Positions 28,993 through 42,184 of a DNA stretch of 64,000 nucleotides are shown one piece after another. The stretch's first letter is position 1. Each line of letters opens with the position of its first letter. The notes under the pieces were generated by a model that saw only the letters and a program-made list of their open reading frames with translations, made no database searches and was not told the origin of the DNA. Location of the stretch: the NCBI GenBank assembly GCA_049325275.1, contig JBMOLU010000001.1, forward strand, positions 310,001-374,000, in the 5' to 3' direction. The DNA is from CAIQJJ01 sp049325275. Lineage in GTDB: Bacteria; Chloroflexota; Anaerolineae; Anaerolineales; UBA4823. The position numbers and the translations under genes are program-made.

Positions 28993-29295
28993 TCATCCCT
29001 TCATTTCGCTCAACTGATCGATGTCGATGCTTTGCTTCGTGCGGAAGATGGTTACAATCAGGGCCAGGCCAACAGCGACTTCCGCGGCGGCCACCGTCAT
29101 GACAAAGAACACCAGCAGTTGGCCTTCCATCGCCTGGTGATAGCGGGCAAAGGCCACGAACGCCAGGTTGGCGGCATTGAGCATCAGTTCGACGGACATA
29201 AAGACCAGGATCGCATTGCGGCGGATCAATACGCCCGCTGCACCGATGCTGAACAAGATGGCCGAGAGCGCTACGTAGTATTCGACCGGTATCAC
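28993..29295 (-). CDS. nuoK: NADH-quinone oxidoreductase subunit K
   Basis: 100 residues, three TM helices, the normal NuoK length. The conserved glutamates lie in VFMSVELMLNAANLAF and in VAAAEVAVGLALIV. I chose the GTG at 29295: GGAGG lies seven bases upstream, the protein then begins VIPVEYYVALSAILF like its homologues, and its GTGA overlaps the nuoJ stop by 4 bp. A longer ATG frame reaching 29550 only reads through nuoJ in another phase. Confidence 0.93.
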   Translation of the reverse strand: MIPVEYYVALSAILFSIGAAGVLIRRNAILVFMSVELMLNAANLAFVAFARYHQAMEGQLLVFFVMTVAAAEVAVGLALIVTIFRTKQSIDIDQLSEMKG

Positions 29296-29822
29296 GGCAT
29301 GCCTCCCTGTTCTTTGGGCTGGCAGCGGGTCAGCACGATGGCGCCGACCATGGCCGTCAGAAGCAAAATTGAAGTGATCTCGAAGGGTAACACGTACTGG
29401 CTGAAGAGCAGTTTTCCGATGGCCTGCGGGCTGCCGAAGTCTTCCGTCAACGCCTGCGCGGCAACCAGCCAATCGCGCTGGGTCAGGAAGATGTAACCCG
29501 TTTCGAGCAGCAAGGCCAGCCCCAGCCCCATAGACACGGGGCGATGCCACTTTGCTACCCGGCTTTGGCCGGCAATGTGGCGCTCTGCACCCAACAGCAT
29601 GATCACGAACAGGAAGAGCACCATAATCGCGCCGGCGTAGACCGTCACCTGTGCAATGGCCAGAAAAGGCGCGCTCAGTGTCAGGTACAGGATGGCGATG
29701 GTGCAGAAGTTGATCACCAGGTACAGCGCTGCGTAAACAGCATTGCGGCTGAACAACATGCCCAAGGCGGCGGCGATGGCAATGAGGGCGAGCACAAGAA
29801 AGAGGAATAAATGAATGGTCAT
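29292..29822 (-). CDS. nuoJ: NADH-quinone oxidoreductase subunit J
   Basis: 176 residues with five TM helices. The motif LFLFVIMLLGAE follows the flexible third helix (AQVTVYAGAIMVLFLFVIMLL) characteristic of NuoJ. It is part of the membrane arm next to the quinone site. It is translationally coupled to nuoK and starts 21 bp after nuoI. Confidence 0.93.
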   Translation of the reverse strand: MTIHLFLFLVLALIAIAAALGMLFSRNAVYAALYLVINFCTIAILYLTLSAPFLAIAQVTVYAGAIMVLFLFVIMLLGAERHIAGQSRVAKWHRPVSMGLGLALLLETGYIFLTQRDWLVAAQALTEDFGSPQAIGKLLFSQYVLPFEITSILLLTAMVGAIVLTRCQPKEQGGMP

Positions 29823-29843
29823 GGCGAAGGGACTACCGTTCTT

Positions 29844-30383
29844 TCAATCGCTTGGATTCTCCATTTTGGGCACTGCTTTCGTGTACGCACCCGGCGGCGT
29901 CACCTGCGGGGTGGGCTGTCCACCGGGCGGGACGGGCCTGAGCAGCATCTCTTTGGTGTAGATAGCGTCACGCCGGTCGGTGAAGGAAAGTTCGTAGTTG
30001 TCGCCCAGGACGATGGCCTCGGTCGGGCAGGCGTCTTCACAGTAACCGCAAAAAATGCAGCGGATGAAGTTGATTTCGTACACGCTGGCGTAGCGTTCGC
30101 CGGGCGAATACCGTTCTTCGTCCGTGTTTTCTGCCGCTTCGACGAAGATAGCATCTGCCGGGCAGGCCGCCGAACACAACGAGCAGCCAATACACTTTTC
30201 CAGGCCGTTTTCGTAACGGTGTAGCTCATGGCGGCCCTTGAAACGCGTCCGCACGGGACGTTTTTCTTCCGGATATTGAATGGTGACCGGTTTTTCGAAG
30301 ATCGAGCCGAAGGTGATCCTCAGCCCGTGCAGGACCTCTGCGACCGGTTCAACCAAACGTTGCAAAAAACCTCGTTTCGACAT
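29844..30383 (-). CDS. nuoI: NADH-quinone oxidoreductase subunit I
   Basis: 179 residues. Two 4Fe-4S motifs, CIGCSLCSAACPADAI and CIFCGYCEDACPTEAI, hold clusters N6a and N6b on the way to the quinone. The N-terminal amphipathic helix and KPVTIQYPEEKRP are typical. The ATG at 30383 has GAGGA about five bases upstream. An ATG further upstream would read into nuoH. The proline-rich C-terminal tail (QPTPQVTPPG) is an extension. Confidence 0.95.
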   Translation of the reverse strand: MSKRGFLQRLVEPVAEVLHGLRITFGSIFEKPVTIQYPEEKRPVRTRFKGRHELHRYENGLEKCIGCSLCSAACPADAIFVEAAENTDEERYSPGERYASVYEINFIRCIFCGYCEDACPTEAIVLGDNYELSFTDRRDAIYTKEMLLRPVPPGGQPTPQVTPPGAYTKAVPKMENPSD

Positions 30384-30390
30384 ACTTTCC

Positions 30391-31410
30391 TCATACCACT
30401 TGCCCGGCCAGCACCATGGCGATGGCCGTGATTGCCACGTTGACGAGCGAGGCCGGTAGCAAAATCTTCCAGCCAAAAGCCATCAGGCGGTCGTAGCGAA
30501 TACGCGGCGACGTTGCCCGCAGCCAGACGAAGCCAAACAAAAGGATCACAACCTTTAAGAACAAGTAGACAGGCCCCAAGACGGGCAACTCATCGACAAA
30601 CGGCCCCCAATAGCCGCCAAAGAAGACCGTCGCCCCGATCATGCTGACGGCAATCATTTTGATGTACTCGGCCATGAAAAACAGGGCAAACTTCATGCCG
30701 GAATATTCCACGTGATAGCCAGCCGTCAATTCCTGCTCGGCCTCGGGCATGTCGAAAGGTGCGCGGTTGATTTCGGCGACGCTGGCAATGAAGAAGATGA
30801 ACATCCCAAACGGTTGGAACAGCCACCAGGCGATCAACCCCAACTGCTGCTGCGTCTCGACGAATTTCACCAGGCTCATCGAACTGGAAAGCATGATCGC
30901 CGGCACGAGCGACAACCCCAAGGCCAATTCATAGCTGATCATTTGCGCCGAAGCACGCAGGCCGCCCAGCAGGGCATACTTGTTGTTCGATGCCCAACCC
31001 GCCAGGGTGATGCCGTACACGGAGATCGAAGCTACTGCCAGGATGTACAACATGCCGACGTTCAAATCGGCCATGTGTAAAGCGATTTCGCGCCCGAACA
31101 GCGTGACGTGCGTTCCCCAGGGGACAACTGCCGTAATCACCAACGCCGGGATGACCGTGATCACCGGCGCCAGCACGAAGATCAGGCGTTCGGCGTTGGC
31201 CGGGATTAACTCCTCTTTAAAGATCAACTTGATCCCGTCGGCCACCGGTTGAAGCAGGCCGAACGGCCCGGCACGGTTTGGCCCAACCCGCACCTGGATG
31301 CGCGCCAGCAGGCGGCGTTCGAACCAGGTGACGTAGGCGAAGCCCCCGGTGAAGACCAGCAGCATCAGCGCCGCTTTGATGATCCATTCGAGCAGTAAGT
31401 ACCAATCCAT
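30391..31410 (-). CDS. nuoH: NADH-quinone oxidoreductase subunit H
   Basis: 339 residues, eight or nine TM helices; it forms the quinone chamber and the entry to the proton path. Diagnostic: ERRLLARIQVRVGPNRAGPFGLLQPVADGIKLIFKE, GWASNNKYALLGGLRASAQMISYE and EINRAPFDMPEAEQELTAGYHVEYSGMKF. It lies 7 bp upstream of nuoI and 12 bp after nuoG. Confidence 0.96.
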   Translation of the reverse strand: MDWYLLLEWIIKAALMLLVFTGGFAYVTWFERRLLARIQVRVGPNRAGPFGLLQPVADGIKLIFKEELIPANAERLIFVLAPVITVIPALVITAVVPWGTHVTLFGREIALHMADLNVGMLYILAVASISVYGITLAGWASNNKYALLGGLRASAQMISYELALGLSLVPAIMLSSSMSLVKFVETQQQLGLIAWWLFQPFGMFIFFIASVAEINRAPFDMPEAEQELTAGYHVEYSGMKFALFFMAEYIKMIAVSMIGATVFFGGYWGPFVDELPVLGPVYLFLKVVILLFGFVWLRATSPRIRYDRLMAFGWKILLPASLVNVAITAIAMVLAGQVV

Positions 31411-31422
31411 GCCAACCTCGTG

Positions 31423-33879
31423 CTATGTAACTTTTTCCCGTGTGCAAAGCTCGACCTTCACCGGTTCGTGAAGCGGGATGCCCATGCTGCGGGGGATCAG
31501 GACCACACCCGGCGGAACGCCATCGTCCAGGCGAATAGGGATCTCGAAGGTCTGGTCGCGCAGGGCCATGACGATCTGCTCGCCGGCGGCCAGCCCGAGC
31601 GATGCCGCATCGGCCGGGTGAAGGGCAGCCCAGACGCTGCCGATGCGGTCGTGCAGCAGTGTGGAAGGCCATACCATCTGGCCGCAATCGTACAGGCGTG
31701 CGACCGGTACGGCCAGGAAGCCCTGGCGGTCGGCCTGCCCCCCCATTGGAAGCGGAAATAGCTCCCAGCCCTTCGACGGCGCTTCGTCGGCGGCCAGGGG
31801 AAGCTGGACGCCCAATCCCTGGCTGTTTTCGTAGGATGTGCCGCCGTAGTATAGATCGCCACGGCCCATCAAGGGCTGCTGTGGGCTGACGGCGGCCAAC
31901 CGGCGGTAGCTCAAACCGGCATATATGGGGATTTGTGCGGCGATTTGGGCGAAGATGGCTGCCGCCGTGCGCCCTTCCAGGTGCAGGCCCAGGTGCGCAC
32001 CCAACTGGGCGGTGATGGCGTAATCGGGACGGCATTCGTGACAGGTGCTTACAGCCGGGTAAAAGCGCTGCACGCGTCGTTCTCCCGACGTGAACGTGCC
32101 CTCACGTTCCGTGTAGGCCTGGGCAGGCAAGACCACGTCGGCGCGCTTGGCCGATTCGGTCAAAAACAGGTCTTGCACTACCATGAACGTCGGCAAAGGT
32201 TCGTGGAGTGTTGCCAACAGGGCGGGGATATCGCCAAAGGGATCAGCACCGGCGAGATAAATCCCTCGGGCCGTTTTGAGCGCCTCGTGCAGGTTGGCAG
32301 GCGGGCGCAGGCCCATATCCCAGGCGCCCTGCTCGTTGGCCCGGCTCCAGACGCCGATCAGGCCGTTGTTGACACGGCCCACATGCCCGGTGGCATCGAG
32401 CAGGTCGGCGCAGCTTTGCGCCAGGAGCATCGAATCGCCCAGGCTCTGGCCTTCGCTGCCGAACAGAATCACGGCGTTTTCACTTTGCGCCAGCGTGCCG
32501 CGCAGCGGTTGGAGATCGATCTTCTGCCGGTAATCCAGGCGTACCACCTGTTTGGCATAACGTTCGAGCTTTGTAGGGCGGGCGTTGGCAACGATCAGGT
32601 TGGCGCCACGCTCGGCGGCCTGCTTGATGCGCAGATACCAGATCGGCGCTTCTTCGTATAAATCGGAGGCCACGACCAGGATCGCCGTTTCGGGCCCCAT
32701 ACTGGCAAAATTCGTGCCTGGGACGACGCCGTAGCGGGCGGTCAGGTCGGCGCCGGCCATCTGCGTGTAGAGGGCCGATTTGCCTTTCAGGCCGTCGGCC
32801 AATTGGCGCAAGACGAACAGGTCTTCGTTCGAGAGACGCCCACTTCCCAGGGTCAGCAGGCCCTTGCCGGCCTGGCGCAGCCCTTCGGCGGCGAAAGCCA
32901 GGGCCACATCCCAACTGGCAGGGACGAGTTCGCCGCCCTGGCGCACGAGCGGGGTGGACAGCCGCTCGGGCGATTCGGTGTAGTGATAGGCAAAGCGGCC
33001 TTTGTCGCAAATCCAGATTTCGTTGATAGCCTCATTCTGGCGGGGCATGGCACGCTTGATCACCGTACGCCCGCCGCTCCTGGCCTCGCGCCGCACGTTG
33101 AAGGTCAGGTTGCAGCCCACCGGGCAATGCGGGCAGATCGAAGCTGTGGCTTTCAATTCCCACGGGCGTGCCTGGAAACGAAAGTCGGCCGTCGTCAGCG
33201 CCCCGACCGGGCAAATATCGGTCGTGTTGCCCGAAAAGTGCGAGTCGAACCCGGGGTCGGAGAAGGTGACGATCTCGAACGCACGGCCACGGTTGTAGAA
33301 GCCGATCACCGGGTCGCCGGCAAGCTCGTCCTGGAAACGTACGCAGCGCGAACACTGGATGCAGCGCTCCCGATCGAGATAGATCAGATCGCCCAGGGGC
33401 AGGTGTTTTGCCAGATGATACTTTTCGTCGAGCAGGAAACGGCTCTCTGCCGGGCCATGGGCCATCGTCAGGTTTTGCAGCGGGCATTCGCCGCCTTTGT
33501 CGCAAATCGGGCAGTCGAGCGGGTGCGAGGTGAGCAGGAATTCGACGACATCCTTGCGGGCGGCGACGACTTTTTCGGAGTTGGTGACTACCACCATCCC
33601 TTCGGAGATCGGCGTGGTGCACGAAGTTTCCAGCTTGGGGCCGAATTGAACCTGCGGCTTCCCGTCCGGGTCCAGCAGCGCCTGGTTGGTGGTGCGGTCG
33701 ATCACCGGGCGGCCGATTTCTACCAGGCACATGCGGCACATGCCCACCGGGTGCAGCTTCGGGTGGTAGCAGAACACGGGAATATCGATACCGACCTGCC
33801 TGGCCGCATCGACGATGATGGTGCCGGCCGGCGCTGTGACGGTCTGGCCGTCAATTGTCAAAGTAATCAGTTTAGGCAT
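31423..33879 (-). CDS. nuoG: NADH-quinone oxidoreductase subunit G
   Basis: 818 residues. It starts with a plant-type 2Fe-2S domain (CYHPKLHPVGMCRMCLVEIG), then the His-x3-Cys 4Fe-4S site (HPLDCPICDKGGECPLQ), CIQCSRCVRFQ for a further 4Fe-4S cluster, and CPHCPVGCNLTF of the molybdopterin-oxidoreductase-like domain. That last domain carries the distant N7-type cysteines but needs no molybdenum in complex I. I chose the ATG at 33879, with GGGAAG upstream, over one 24 bp earlier. It lies 25 bp after nuoF. Confidence 0.94.
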   Translation of the reverse strand: MPKLITLTIDGQTVTAPAGTIIVDAARQVGIDIPVFCYHPKLHPVGMCRMCLVEIGRPVIDRTTNQALLDPDGKPQVQFGPKLETSCTTPISEGMVVVTNSEKVVAARKDVVEFLLTSHPLDCPICDKGGECPLQNLTMAHGPAESRFLLDEKYHLAKHLPLGDLIYLDRERCIQCSRCVRFQDELAGDPVIGFYNRGRAFEIVTFSDPGFDSHFSGNTTDICPVGALTTADFRFQARPWELKATASICPHCPVGCNLTFNVRREARSGGRTVIKRAMPRQNEAINEIWICDKGRFAYHYTESPERLSTPLVRQGGELVPASWDVALAFAAEGLRQAGKGLLTLGSGRLSNEDLFVLRQLADGLKGKSALYTQMAGADLTARYGVVPGTNFASMGPETAILVVASDLYEEAPIWYLRIKQAAERGANLIVANARPTKLERYAKQVVRLDYRQKIDLQPLRGTLAQSENAVILFGSEGQSLGDSMLLAQSCADLLDATGHVGRVNNGLIGVWSRANEQGAWDMGLRPPANLHEALKTARGIYLAGADPFGDIPALLATLHEPLPTFMVVQDLFLTESAKRADVVLPAQAYTEREGTFTSGERRVQRFYPAVSTCHECRPDYAITAQLGAHLGLHLEGRTAAAIFAQIAAQIPIYAGLSYRRLAAVSPQQPLMGRGDLYYGGTSYENSQGLGVQLPLAADEAPSKGWELFPLPMGGQADRQGFLAVPVARLYDCGQMVWPSTLLHDRIGSVWAALHPADAASLGLAAGEQIVMALRDQTFEIPIRLDDGVPPGVVLIPRSMGIPLHEPVKVELCTREKVT

Positions 33880-33904
33880 AGAACTTCCCGAATCTCGAAA
33901 CAAA

Positions 33905-35144
<1,240 letters not shown>

Positions 35145-35152
<8 letters not shown>

Positions 35153-35666
35153 GGTTTTCCTCTTCCGGCGTTTCGGCGTGAGAACGTTTCAAGGCTTCGA
35201 TCACCGCCAGGGCGCTTTCCACACTTTGATTCTCGTGATACGAAAGGCCATCCGGCGCCTGTACCTGAAACATGGGGGCTTTGTTGCACCCGGCCAGGCA
35301 CTTCACCGCCTCGACCGTGATCAGGCCATCCGGCGTCGTACCGCCGACCTGGATGCCGATGTTTTCACACAGTTCTTCCAGGAATTTCTCGGCGCCGCGC
35401 AGCGCACACGGCAGGTCGGTACACACCTGGATGCGGTATCTGCCTGCCGGCTGGTCGTAATAGAGTGAGTAGAATCCGACGATCGAGGCAACTTCGGTTG
35501 TTTCGATCTCGCAGAGGACGGCAATTTCCTGCAAGTGCGCTTTGGTGACGTAGCCGGCCTCACGCTGCGCCAGGTACAACAGGGGCATCACCGCGGCGCG
35601 CTTTTGTTCGGCAGGGTACTTGGCCAGGATGGTTTGGATTTCGTTGGCGTGTTCTTCTATTAACAT
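35145..35666 (-). CDS. nuoE: NADH-quinone oxidoreductase subunit E
   Basis: 173 residues, thioredoxin-like 2Fe-2S protein. The four cluster cysteines lie in VCTDLPCALRG and VKCLAGCNKAP, and the N-terminal helical part (YLAQREAGYVTKAHLQEIA) is typical. It works with NuoF as the NADH-oxidising module. Confidence 0.95.
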
Positions 35667-35681
35667 GGCATATCGTTTCCG

Positions 35682-36911
35682 TCAGCGATCGGCATCGCCC
35701 AAAACAATGTCGACGCTGCCGATGATGCCGACCAGATCGGCAACCAGGTGGCCTTTCGACAGAAGCGGCAGGGCCTGCAAGTGCATGAAGCTCGGCGTGC
35801 GGAAGTGAATGCGCTGCGCTTTCGGGCTGCCATTGCTTTCCAGGTAGCAGCCCAATTCGCCGCGCGGCGATTCGACCGGGAAATAGACCGCACCCTTGGG
35901 CAGCGAAAAGCCCTCCGTCCACAACTTGAAGTGGTGGATCAGCGCTTCCATGCTCACACCGAGTTCTGCACGCGGCGGGGGCACGAACTTGCGGTTGCTC
36001 GACCGCACCGGGCCATAAGGCAGTTTGTCCAGCGCCTGCTGGACGATGCGCAGCGACTGGCGCATCTCTTCCATGCGCACGCTGTAACGGGCGTAAACGT
36101 CGCCTTCGGTGGCCGTCGGCACATCGAATTCGTACTGCTCGTAGCCCGAATAGGGATAGGCTTTGCGGACGTCGTAAGCGGGGCCGGAGCCGCGCAGGCT
36201 GGGACCGGTCAAACCCCAACGCAGGGCATCTTCCGCTGCGATCACGCCGATCTTTTTCGTACGGTCGAGGAAGAGCGGGTTGCGCGTCAGCAGGCCTTCG
36301 TACTGCTCGATGCGTTTGGGGAAGGTGCGCACGAAACGCCGTACGGCGATTTCGAACTCCGCTGGAACGTCCCGCCACAAGCCGCCGGGGCGGAAATAGG
36401 TGGTCATCATGCGTTGCCCGGAGCACATTTCAAGGATGTCCAGGATCTGCTCGCGTTCGCGGAAGCAGTAGAGGAACACCGACATGGCCGCCAGGTCGAG
36501 GGCATGCGTGCCGAGCCAAACGAGATGCGAGGCGATGCGCTGTAACTCCGTTAGCACGACCCGGATACCCTGGGCACGCGGCGGCACATCCAGATCGGCC
36601 AGTTTCTCGATCGCCAGGCAGTAGGCCAGGTTATTGCCGACCGTGTTGAGGTAGTCCATACGGTCGGTCATCACTTCGGCCTGCTCATAGCGTTTGGCCT
36701 CCATGTTTTTCTCGATCCCGGTGTGCAGAAAGCCGATGTCGGGGATGCAGTTGACGACGATCTCGCCGTCCAGTTCGAGCAGCAAACGCAGCACGCCGTG
36801 GGTGGAAGGATGCTGTGGTCCCATGTTGAGCAGCACCGTTTCCCCTGTGAGGGCGCGCTCGGAAACCAGATGGCGAAATTCATCCAGGGTAAACTCGGAT
36901 TGTTGCAGCAT
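35682..36911 (-). CDS. nuoD: NADH-quinone oxidoreductase subunit D
   Basis: 409 residues, the 49-kDa-type subunit at the quinone site. It begins with NMGPQHPSTHGVLRLLLELDGE and ends with GIIGSVDIVLGDADR, both hallmark motifs. It is separate from nuoC (2-bp gap), unlike the fused nuoCD of enterobacteria. Confidence 0.96.
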   Translation of the reverse strand: MLQQSEFTLDEFRHLVSERALTGETVLLNMGPQHPSTHGVLRLLLELDGEIVVNCIPDIGFLHTGIEKNMEAKRYEQAEVMTDRMDYLNTVGNNLAYCLAIEKLADLDVPPRAQGIRVVLTELQRIASHLVWLGTHALDLAAMSVFLYCFREREQILDILEMCSGQRMMTTYFRPGGLWRDVPAEFEIAVRRFVRTFPKRIEQYEGLLTRNPLFLDRTKKIGVIAAEDALRWGLTGPSLRGSGPAYDVRKAYPYSGYEQYEFDVPTATEGDVYARYSVRMEEMRQSLRIVQQALDKLPYGPVRSSNRKFVPPPRAELGVSMEALIHHFKLWTEGFSLPKGAVYFPVESPRGELGCYLESNGSPKAQRIHFRTPSFMHLQALPLLSKGHLVADLVGIIGSVDIVLGDADR

Positions 36912-36913
36912 CT

Positions 36914-37432
36914 TCAGGCTTCCTCCTGCCCGGCACGGTGTTTGCGCACGGCAATATCATCGAAGTTGAAGGTGAACTGCGGTTCCTCGTAGCCGAGCGG
37001 GTAATCTTTGCGCAAGGGATGGCCTTCCCAGTCGTAGGGCATCAAGATGCGTCGCGGGTCCGAATGGCCTTCGAAACGGATGCCGAACATGTCCCACACT
37101 TCACGTTCGTACCAATTGGCGTTGGGATACAAGCCTTCCAGCGTTGGCAGGCTGGGGGTTTCGCCGCCCACGGCTACGCGCAAGCTCAGACGCATGAGCT
37201 TTTGTGTGGCGTTGAAGTGGTAGACGACGTGAAAGCGCGGTTCATCGGGCCAGTAATCGACGGCCGTTTCGTCGGCCAGGATATCGAAACCCAGTTCATC
37301 GCGCAGCAGCCGCACGGCCTCGATCAGCCGATCTACCGGCAAAACGGCGCTCGCGTCGCCGCAGAAATCGCAAACCTGCGCGCCGAAGCGCTTCTCCAGG
37401 ATGCCAAGGATGTGGTGTGCAGAGTCGCTCAT
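36914..37432 (-). CDS. nuoC: NADH-quinone oxidoreductase subunit C
   Basis: 172 residues, the 30-kDa-type subunit. Conserved YPNANWYEREVWDMFGIRFEGHSDPRRILMPYDWEGHPLRKDYPLG is present. It connects NuoD and NuoI in the peripheral arm. It lies 10 bp after nuoB. Confidence 0.95.
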   Translation of the reverse strand: MSDSAHHILGILEKRFGAQVCDFCGDASAVLPVDRLIEAVRLLRDELGFDILADETAVDYWPDEPRFHVVYHFNATQKLMRLSLRVAVGGETPSLPTLEGLYPNANWYEREVWDMFGIRFEGHSDPRRILMPYDWEGHPLRKDYPLGYEEPQFTFNFDDIAVRKHRAGQEEA

Positions 37433-37442
37433 TTTCGTTCTT

Positions 37443-37915
<473 letters not shown>

Positions 37916-37925
<10 letters not shown>

Positions 37926-38275
37926 TCCAGCGCTCCCTTTTTCCACGCATAAACGAAACCTACCAGTAAAACGATGAGAAAGAGTCCCATTTCGATCAAG
38001 CCGATGACACCCAACTGGCGAAAAACCACCGCCCAAGGCAGAAAGAAGATCACTTCGATGTCGAACAGAATGAACAGCACCGCCACCAGGTAAAAACGCA
38101 CCGGCGTGCGGCGCAGGCCAGGGCCAATCGGCCGCATGCCCGACTCGTAGGGTTGGCTCTTGCGCAGGCTGGGGTGGCGCGGGCCGAACAGGTGACCCAA
38201 GGCGATGACGAAAAACGCCAGGGCAGTAGCCAGGATCAACAGGATGGCGATAGGAAAGTATTCTGCGGGGATCAT
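37916..38275 (-). CDS. nuoA: NADH-quinone oxidoreductase subunit A
   Basis: 119 residues, three TM helices. The loop RKSQPYESGMRPIGPG between helices one and two and FDIEVIFFLPWAV are characteristic. First gene of the 14-gene operon, with a consensus-like promoter 145-175 bp upstream. Confidence 0.95.
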
Positions 38276-38420
38276 TTCTGGCCTTTCGAAAAGGCGACCA
38301 AGTATTTCTTGCTCGATGGCTGTTACATTCTGCGCAAGGATGGGAATTCAAGAAACAGGTCGGCATGCCCTGCGCTGGAGTGCATCAGCGATCAATTTTG
38401 GACACGGCCAAGGCGCGTGA

Positions 38421-38449
38421 AGTGTATCACAACGGTTAAGTTGTGTCAA
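38421..38449 (-). promoter_or_regulatory. Promoter of the nuo operon
   Basis: On the minus strand, TTGACA (38449-38444) is separated by 17 bp from TACACT (38426-38421). Transcription would start about 140 bp before nuoA, leaving an untranslated leader whose function is not evident. Confidence 0.6.
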
Positions 38450-38491
38450 TTTTCACAATGCTGATATTTTTAGTCTAATTACCTGAGCTGC

Positions 38492-38539
38492 AAAAAAAAC
38501 AGGCGGACGCTTTGGGGATTGGGTAATGAACGTCCACCT
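38492..38539 (-). terminator. Rho-independent terminator after rpoD
   Basis: On the minus strand a 9-bp stem (AGGTGGACG with CGTCCGCCT, one G-T pair) has a long loop and is followed by a run of T. It lies just after the rpoD stop and separates dnaG-rpoD from nuo. Confidence 0.75.
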
Positions 38540-38547
38540 CTTGTGGG

Positions 38548-40161
<1,614 letters not shown>

Positions 40162-40163
40162 CG

Positions 40164-42125
40164 TTAGTTTCCTGTGCGGTTGGTGTAACGGCCGATCGTG
40201 CGGTCCAGGCTGTCGAGGGTCTTGAGATTGCGCAACATAATTTGACCATATTCGGTAGCTCGTAAATCACCTTGCTGCTGTGATTCTTCCATAAGGTAGC
40301 GCAAATAGTCAATACTTTGGCGCAAGTTGCGCCGGCGCAGTTCGAGCAGGGCGCGCAGCAGATCTTCGAGCACGCGCTCGTCTTTGGGATCGAGTTTCTC
40401 GGTGCGTGCCAGGATCTTATCGGCCGCATCGGCCAGTTCGGCGGGCAGGCGGTTGAGGACGAACTCGAGCGGTTCGGCGTCGATCTGGGTCAGCGACTCG
40501 CGCACCAGGTGAAAAATGGCCTGGCGGTCGGCACGTGAGAAATCGTCGCTTCCCAGGCGGGGCAGGCCGGCCTCCTGCATGGCGCGGTCGGCGTTGTAGA
40601 TCAGGTCGGGTCGGCGCAGCAGGACGCCCAGGCAATGGGTTTCGATCAAGTTGATGCCGCCGGCCGGGGAGGGGGCTTCTGCCTGGGGTGGGTGGGCGCC
40701 TGTCGGCAGCCTTGTCGCCGTGGCCGTTCCGGGGGAGCGCGGCCGCAAGCGAGACGGGCGGGCCGGTGTGGCGGCCAAAAGGGTACGCTCGTCCACTTTG
40801 AGCAGGCGCGCCAGCCGCTGGCGGTAGGTGTCGCGTTCGATCGGGCTGGGAACATCTTCGATCAACGGCAGCACCTGGGCGGCGATCTCGTTCTTCGTCT
40901 TTGGGTCGTCGAGGTTTTGCCCGGCAGCCAGCATTTCCATGACGTGAACGACGATCGGCTTGGCCTCGTCGAGGATGCGCCGCCACTCGGCCGGGTCACG
41001 GTTGGCAACTTCATCGGGGTCGAGCCCTTCGGGCAGCGTCGTGACGCGGATATCGGCTTGCAGGCGGGCCTCGAAGCCCAGCAGGCCGCGTGCGTCGAAA
41101 ACCGGGTCGCTGCCGCGTTCGAGGGTCTGGCGGGCAATTTGCAGGCCGCGCAGGGTGGCCTTGTCGCCGGCTGCATCGGGATCGAGCGCCAGCACGATGC
41201 GCTTGCTCAGGCGGTTGAGCAACTGAAACTGGTGCTCGTTGAGCGCCGTGCCCATCGGCGAAACGGCGTTTTCGAAGCCGGCCTGGTGGAGGGCGATCAC
41301 ATCGAAGTAGCCTTCGACGATTACCGCCTGCTCGGCCGCACGAATCGCCTTACGGGCGCAGTCCAGCCCGTAGAGCAGGCGGCCTTTGTCGAAAAGCTCG
41401 GTCTGCGGCGAATTGAGAAATTTCGGCACGTCGTCGGGGTTGACGATGCGCGCCCCGAAGCCGGACATGCGCCCGCGTTCATCCCGAATGGGGATCATGA
41501 TGCGGTGGCGGAAGCGGTCGTACGTAGAACGGGAAACATGCTGAGCGTTTGCCGGGTCGGGTTGGCGTTCGGTGAGCAGGCCGGTGTCGAGCAAATCCTG
41601 CTCGGTATAGCCTTTGGCCGTAAAGTGCTTGAGGGCGTTATCCCATCCGGGGGGGGCATACCCCAGCCCGAAAGCCTCGATGGTAGCGTCGTTCAGGCCG
41701 CGTTTCTGATGCAAGTAGTCGAGGATCGGTTTGCCGGCCGGGGTATTGCGCAGGTGGTGGTGGTAGAAGGTGACCGCTTCTTCGAGCAAGCCGCGCAGGC
41801 GGTCGTTTTCTTCGACGGCTTCTTGCTGCTGCGGCGTAACGGGTTTGAGTTCGATACCGGCTTTTTCGGCCAGGTACTTGAGCGTCTCGACAAAATCCCA
41901 GCCTTCACGCTTCATCACATACGAGAAGATATCGCCGCCCTCATTGCACTGCCCGAAGCAACGCCAGGTACCCGAATCCTGAAAGACCACGAATGCCGGG
42001 GTACGCGTGTTGCTGTGGAAGGGACAAAAGCCGGTATAGTTTCTGCCCGACTTGCGCAACTGTACGTCCTCGGAAACGAGGTCTACGATATCGATACGGG
42101 CTTTGATCTCGTCAATCGAAGACAT
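40164..42125 (-). CDS. dnaG: DNA primase
   Basis: 653 residues. It makes RNA primers at the fork. The CHC2 zinc finger uses Cys34, His37, Cys56 and Cys60 (GFCPFHSN ... WRCFGQC). The TOPRIM catalytic core has VIVEGYFDVIALHQAG and LALDPDAAGDKA. A proline-rich stretch (~430-470) precedes the C-terminal DnaB-binding helices. I chose the ATG at 42125 because MSSIDEIKARIDIVDLV is the usual N-terminus; a frame running up to 42419 would translate the leader. No good Shine-Dalgarno is visible. Confidence 0.94.
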   Translation of the reverse strand: MSSIDEIKARIDIVDLVSEDVQLRKSGRNYTGFCPFHSNTRTPAFVVFQDSGTWRCFGQCNEGGDIFSYVMKREGWDFVETLKYLAEKAGIELKPVTPQQQEAVEENDRLRGLLEEAVTFYHHHLRNTPAGKPILDYLHQKRGLNDATIEAFGLGYAPPGWDNALKHFTAKGYTEQDLLDTGLLTERQPDPANAQHVSRSTYDRFRHRIMIPIRDERGRMSGFGARIVNPDDVPKFLNSPQTELFDKGRLLYGLDCARKAIRAAEQAVIVEGYFDVIALHQAGFENAVSPMGTALNEHQFQLLNRLSKRIVLALDPDAAGDKATLRGLQIARQTLERGSDPVFDARGLLGFEARLQADIRVTTLPEGLDPDEVANRDPAEWRRILDEAKPIVVHVMEMLAAGQNLDDPKTKNEIAAQVLPLIEDVPSPIERDTYRQRLARLLKVDERTLLAATPARPSRLRPRSPGTATATRLPTGAHPPQAEAPSPAGGINLIETHCLGVLLRRPDLIYNADRAMQEAGLPRLGSDDFSRADRQAIFHLVRESLTQIDAEPLEFVLNRLPAELADAADKILARTEKLDPKDERVLEDLLRALLELRRRNLRQSIDYLRYLMEESQQQGDLRATEYGQIMLRNLKTLDSLDRTIGRYTNRTGN

Positions 42126-42184
42126 GCGGAATGGGTAAGCGGTTTGAAAACGGATAAAGTGCGTGCCTGATGCATAAGCTTCTG

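Noticed and set aside
29296..29550. N-terminal extension of nuoK to an upstream ATG
   Set aside because: It only reads nuoJ in another phase; the GTG at 29295 with GGAGG gives the normal 100-residue protein.
37926..38366. N-terminal extension of nuoB to 38366
   Set aside because: It reads nuoA and the leader in a different phase; the ATG at 37925 gives the family-typical start.
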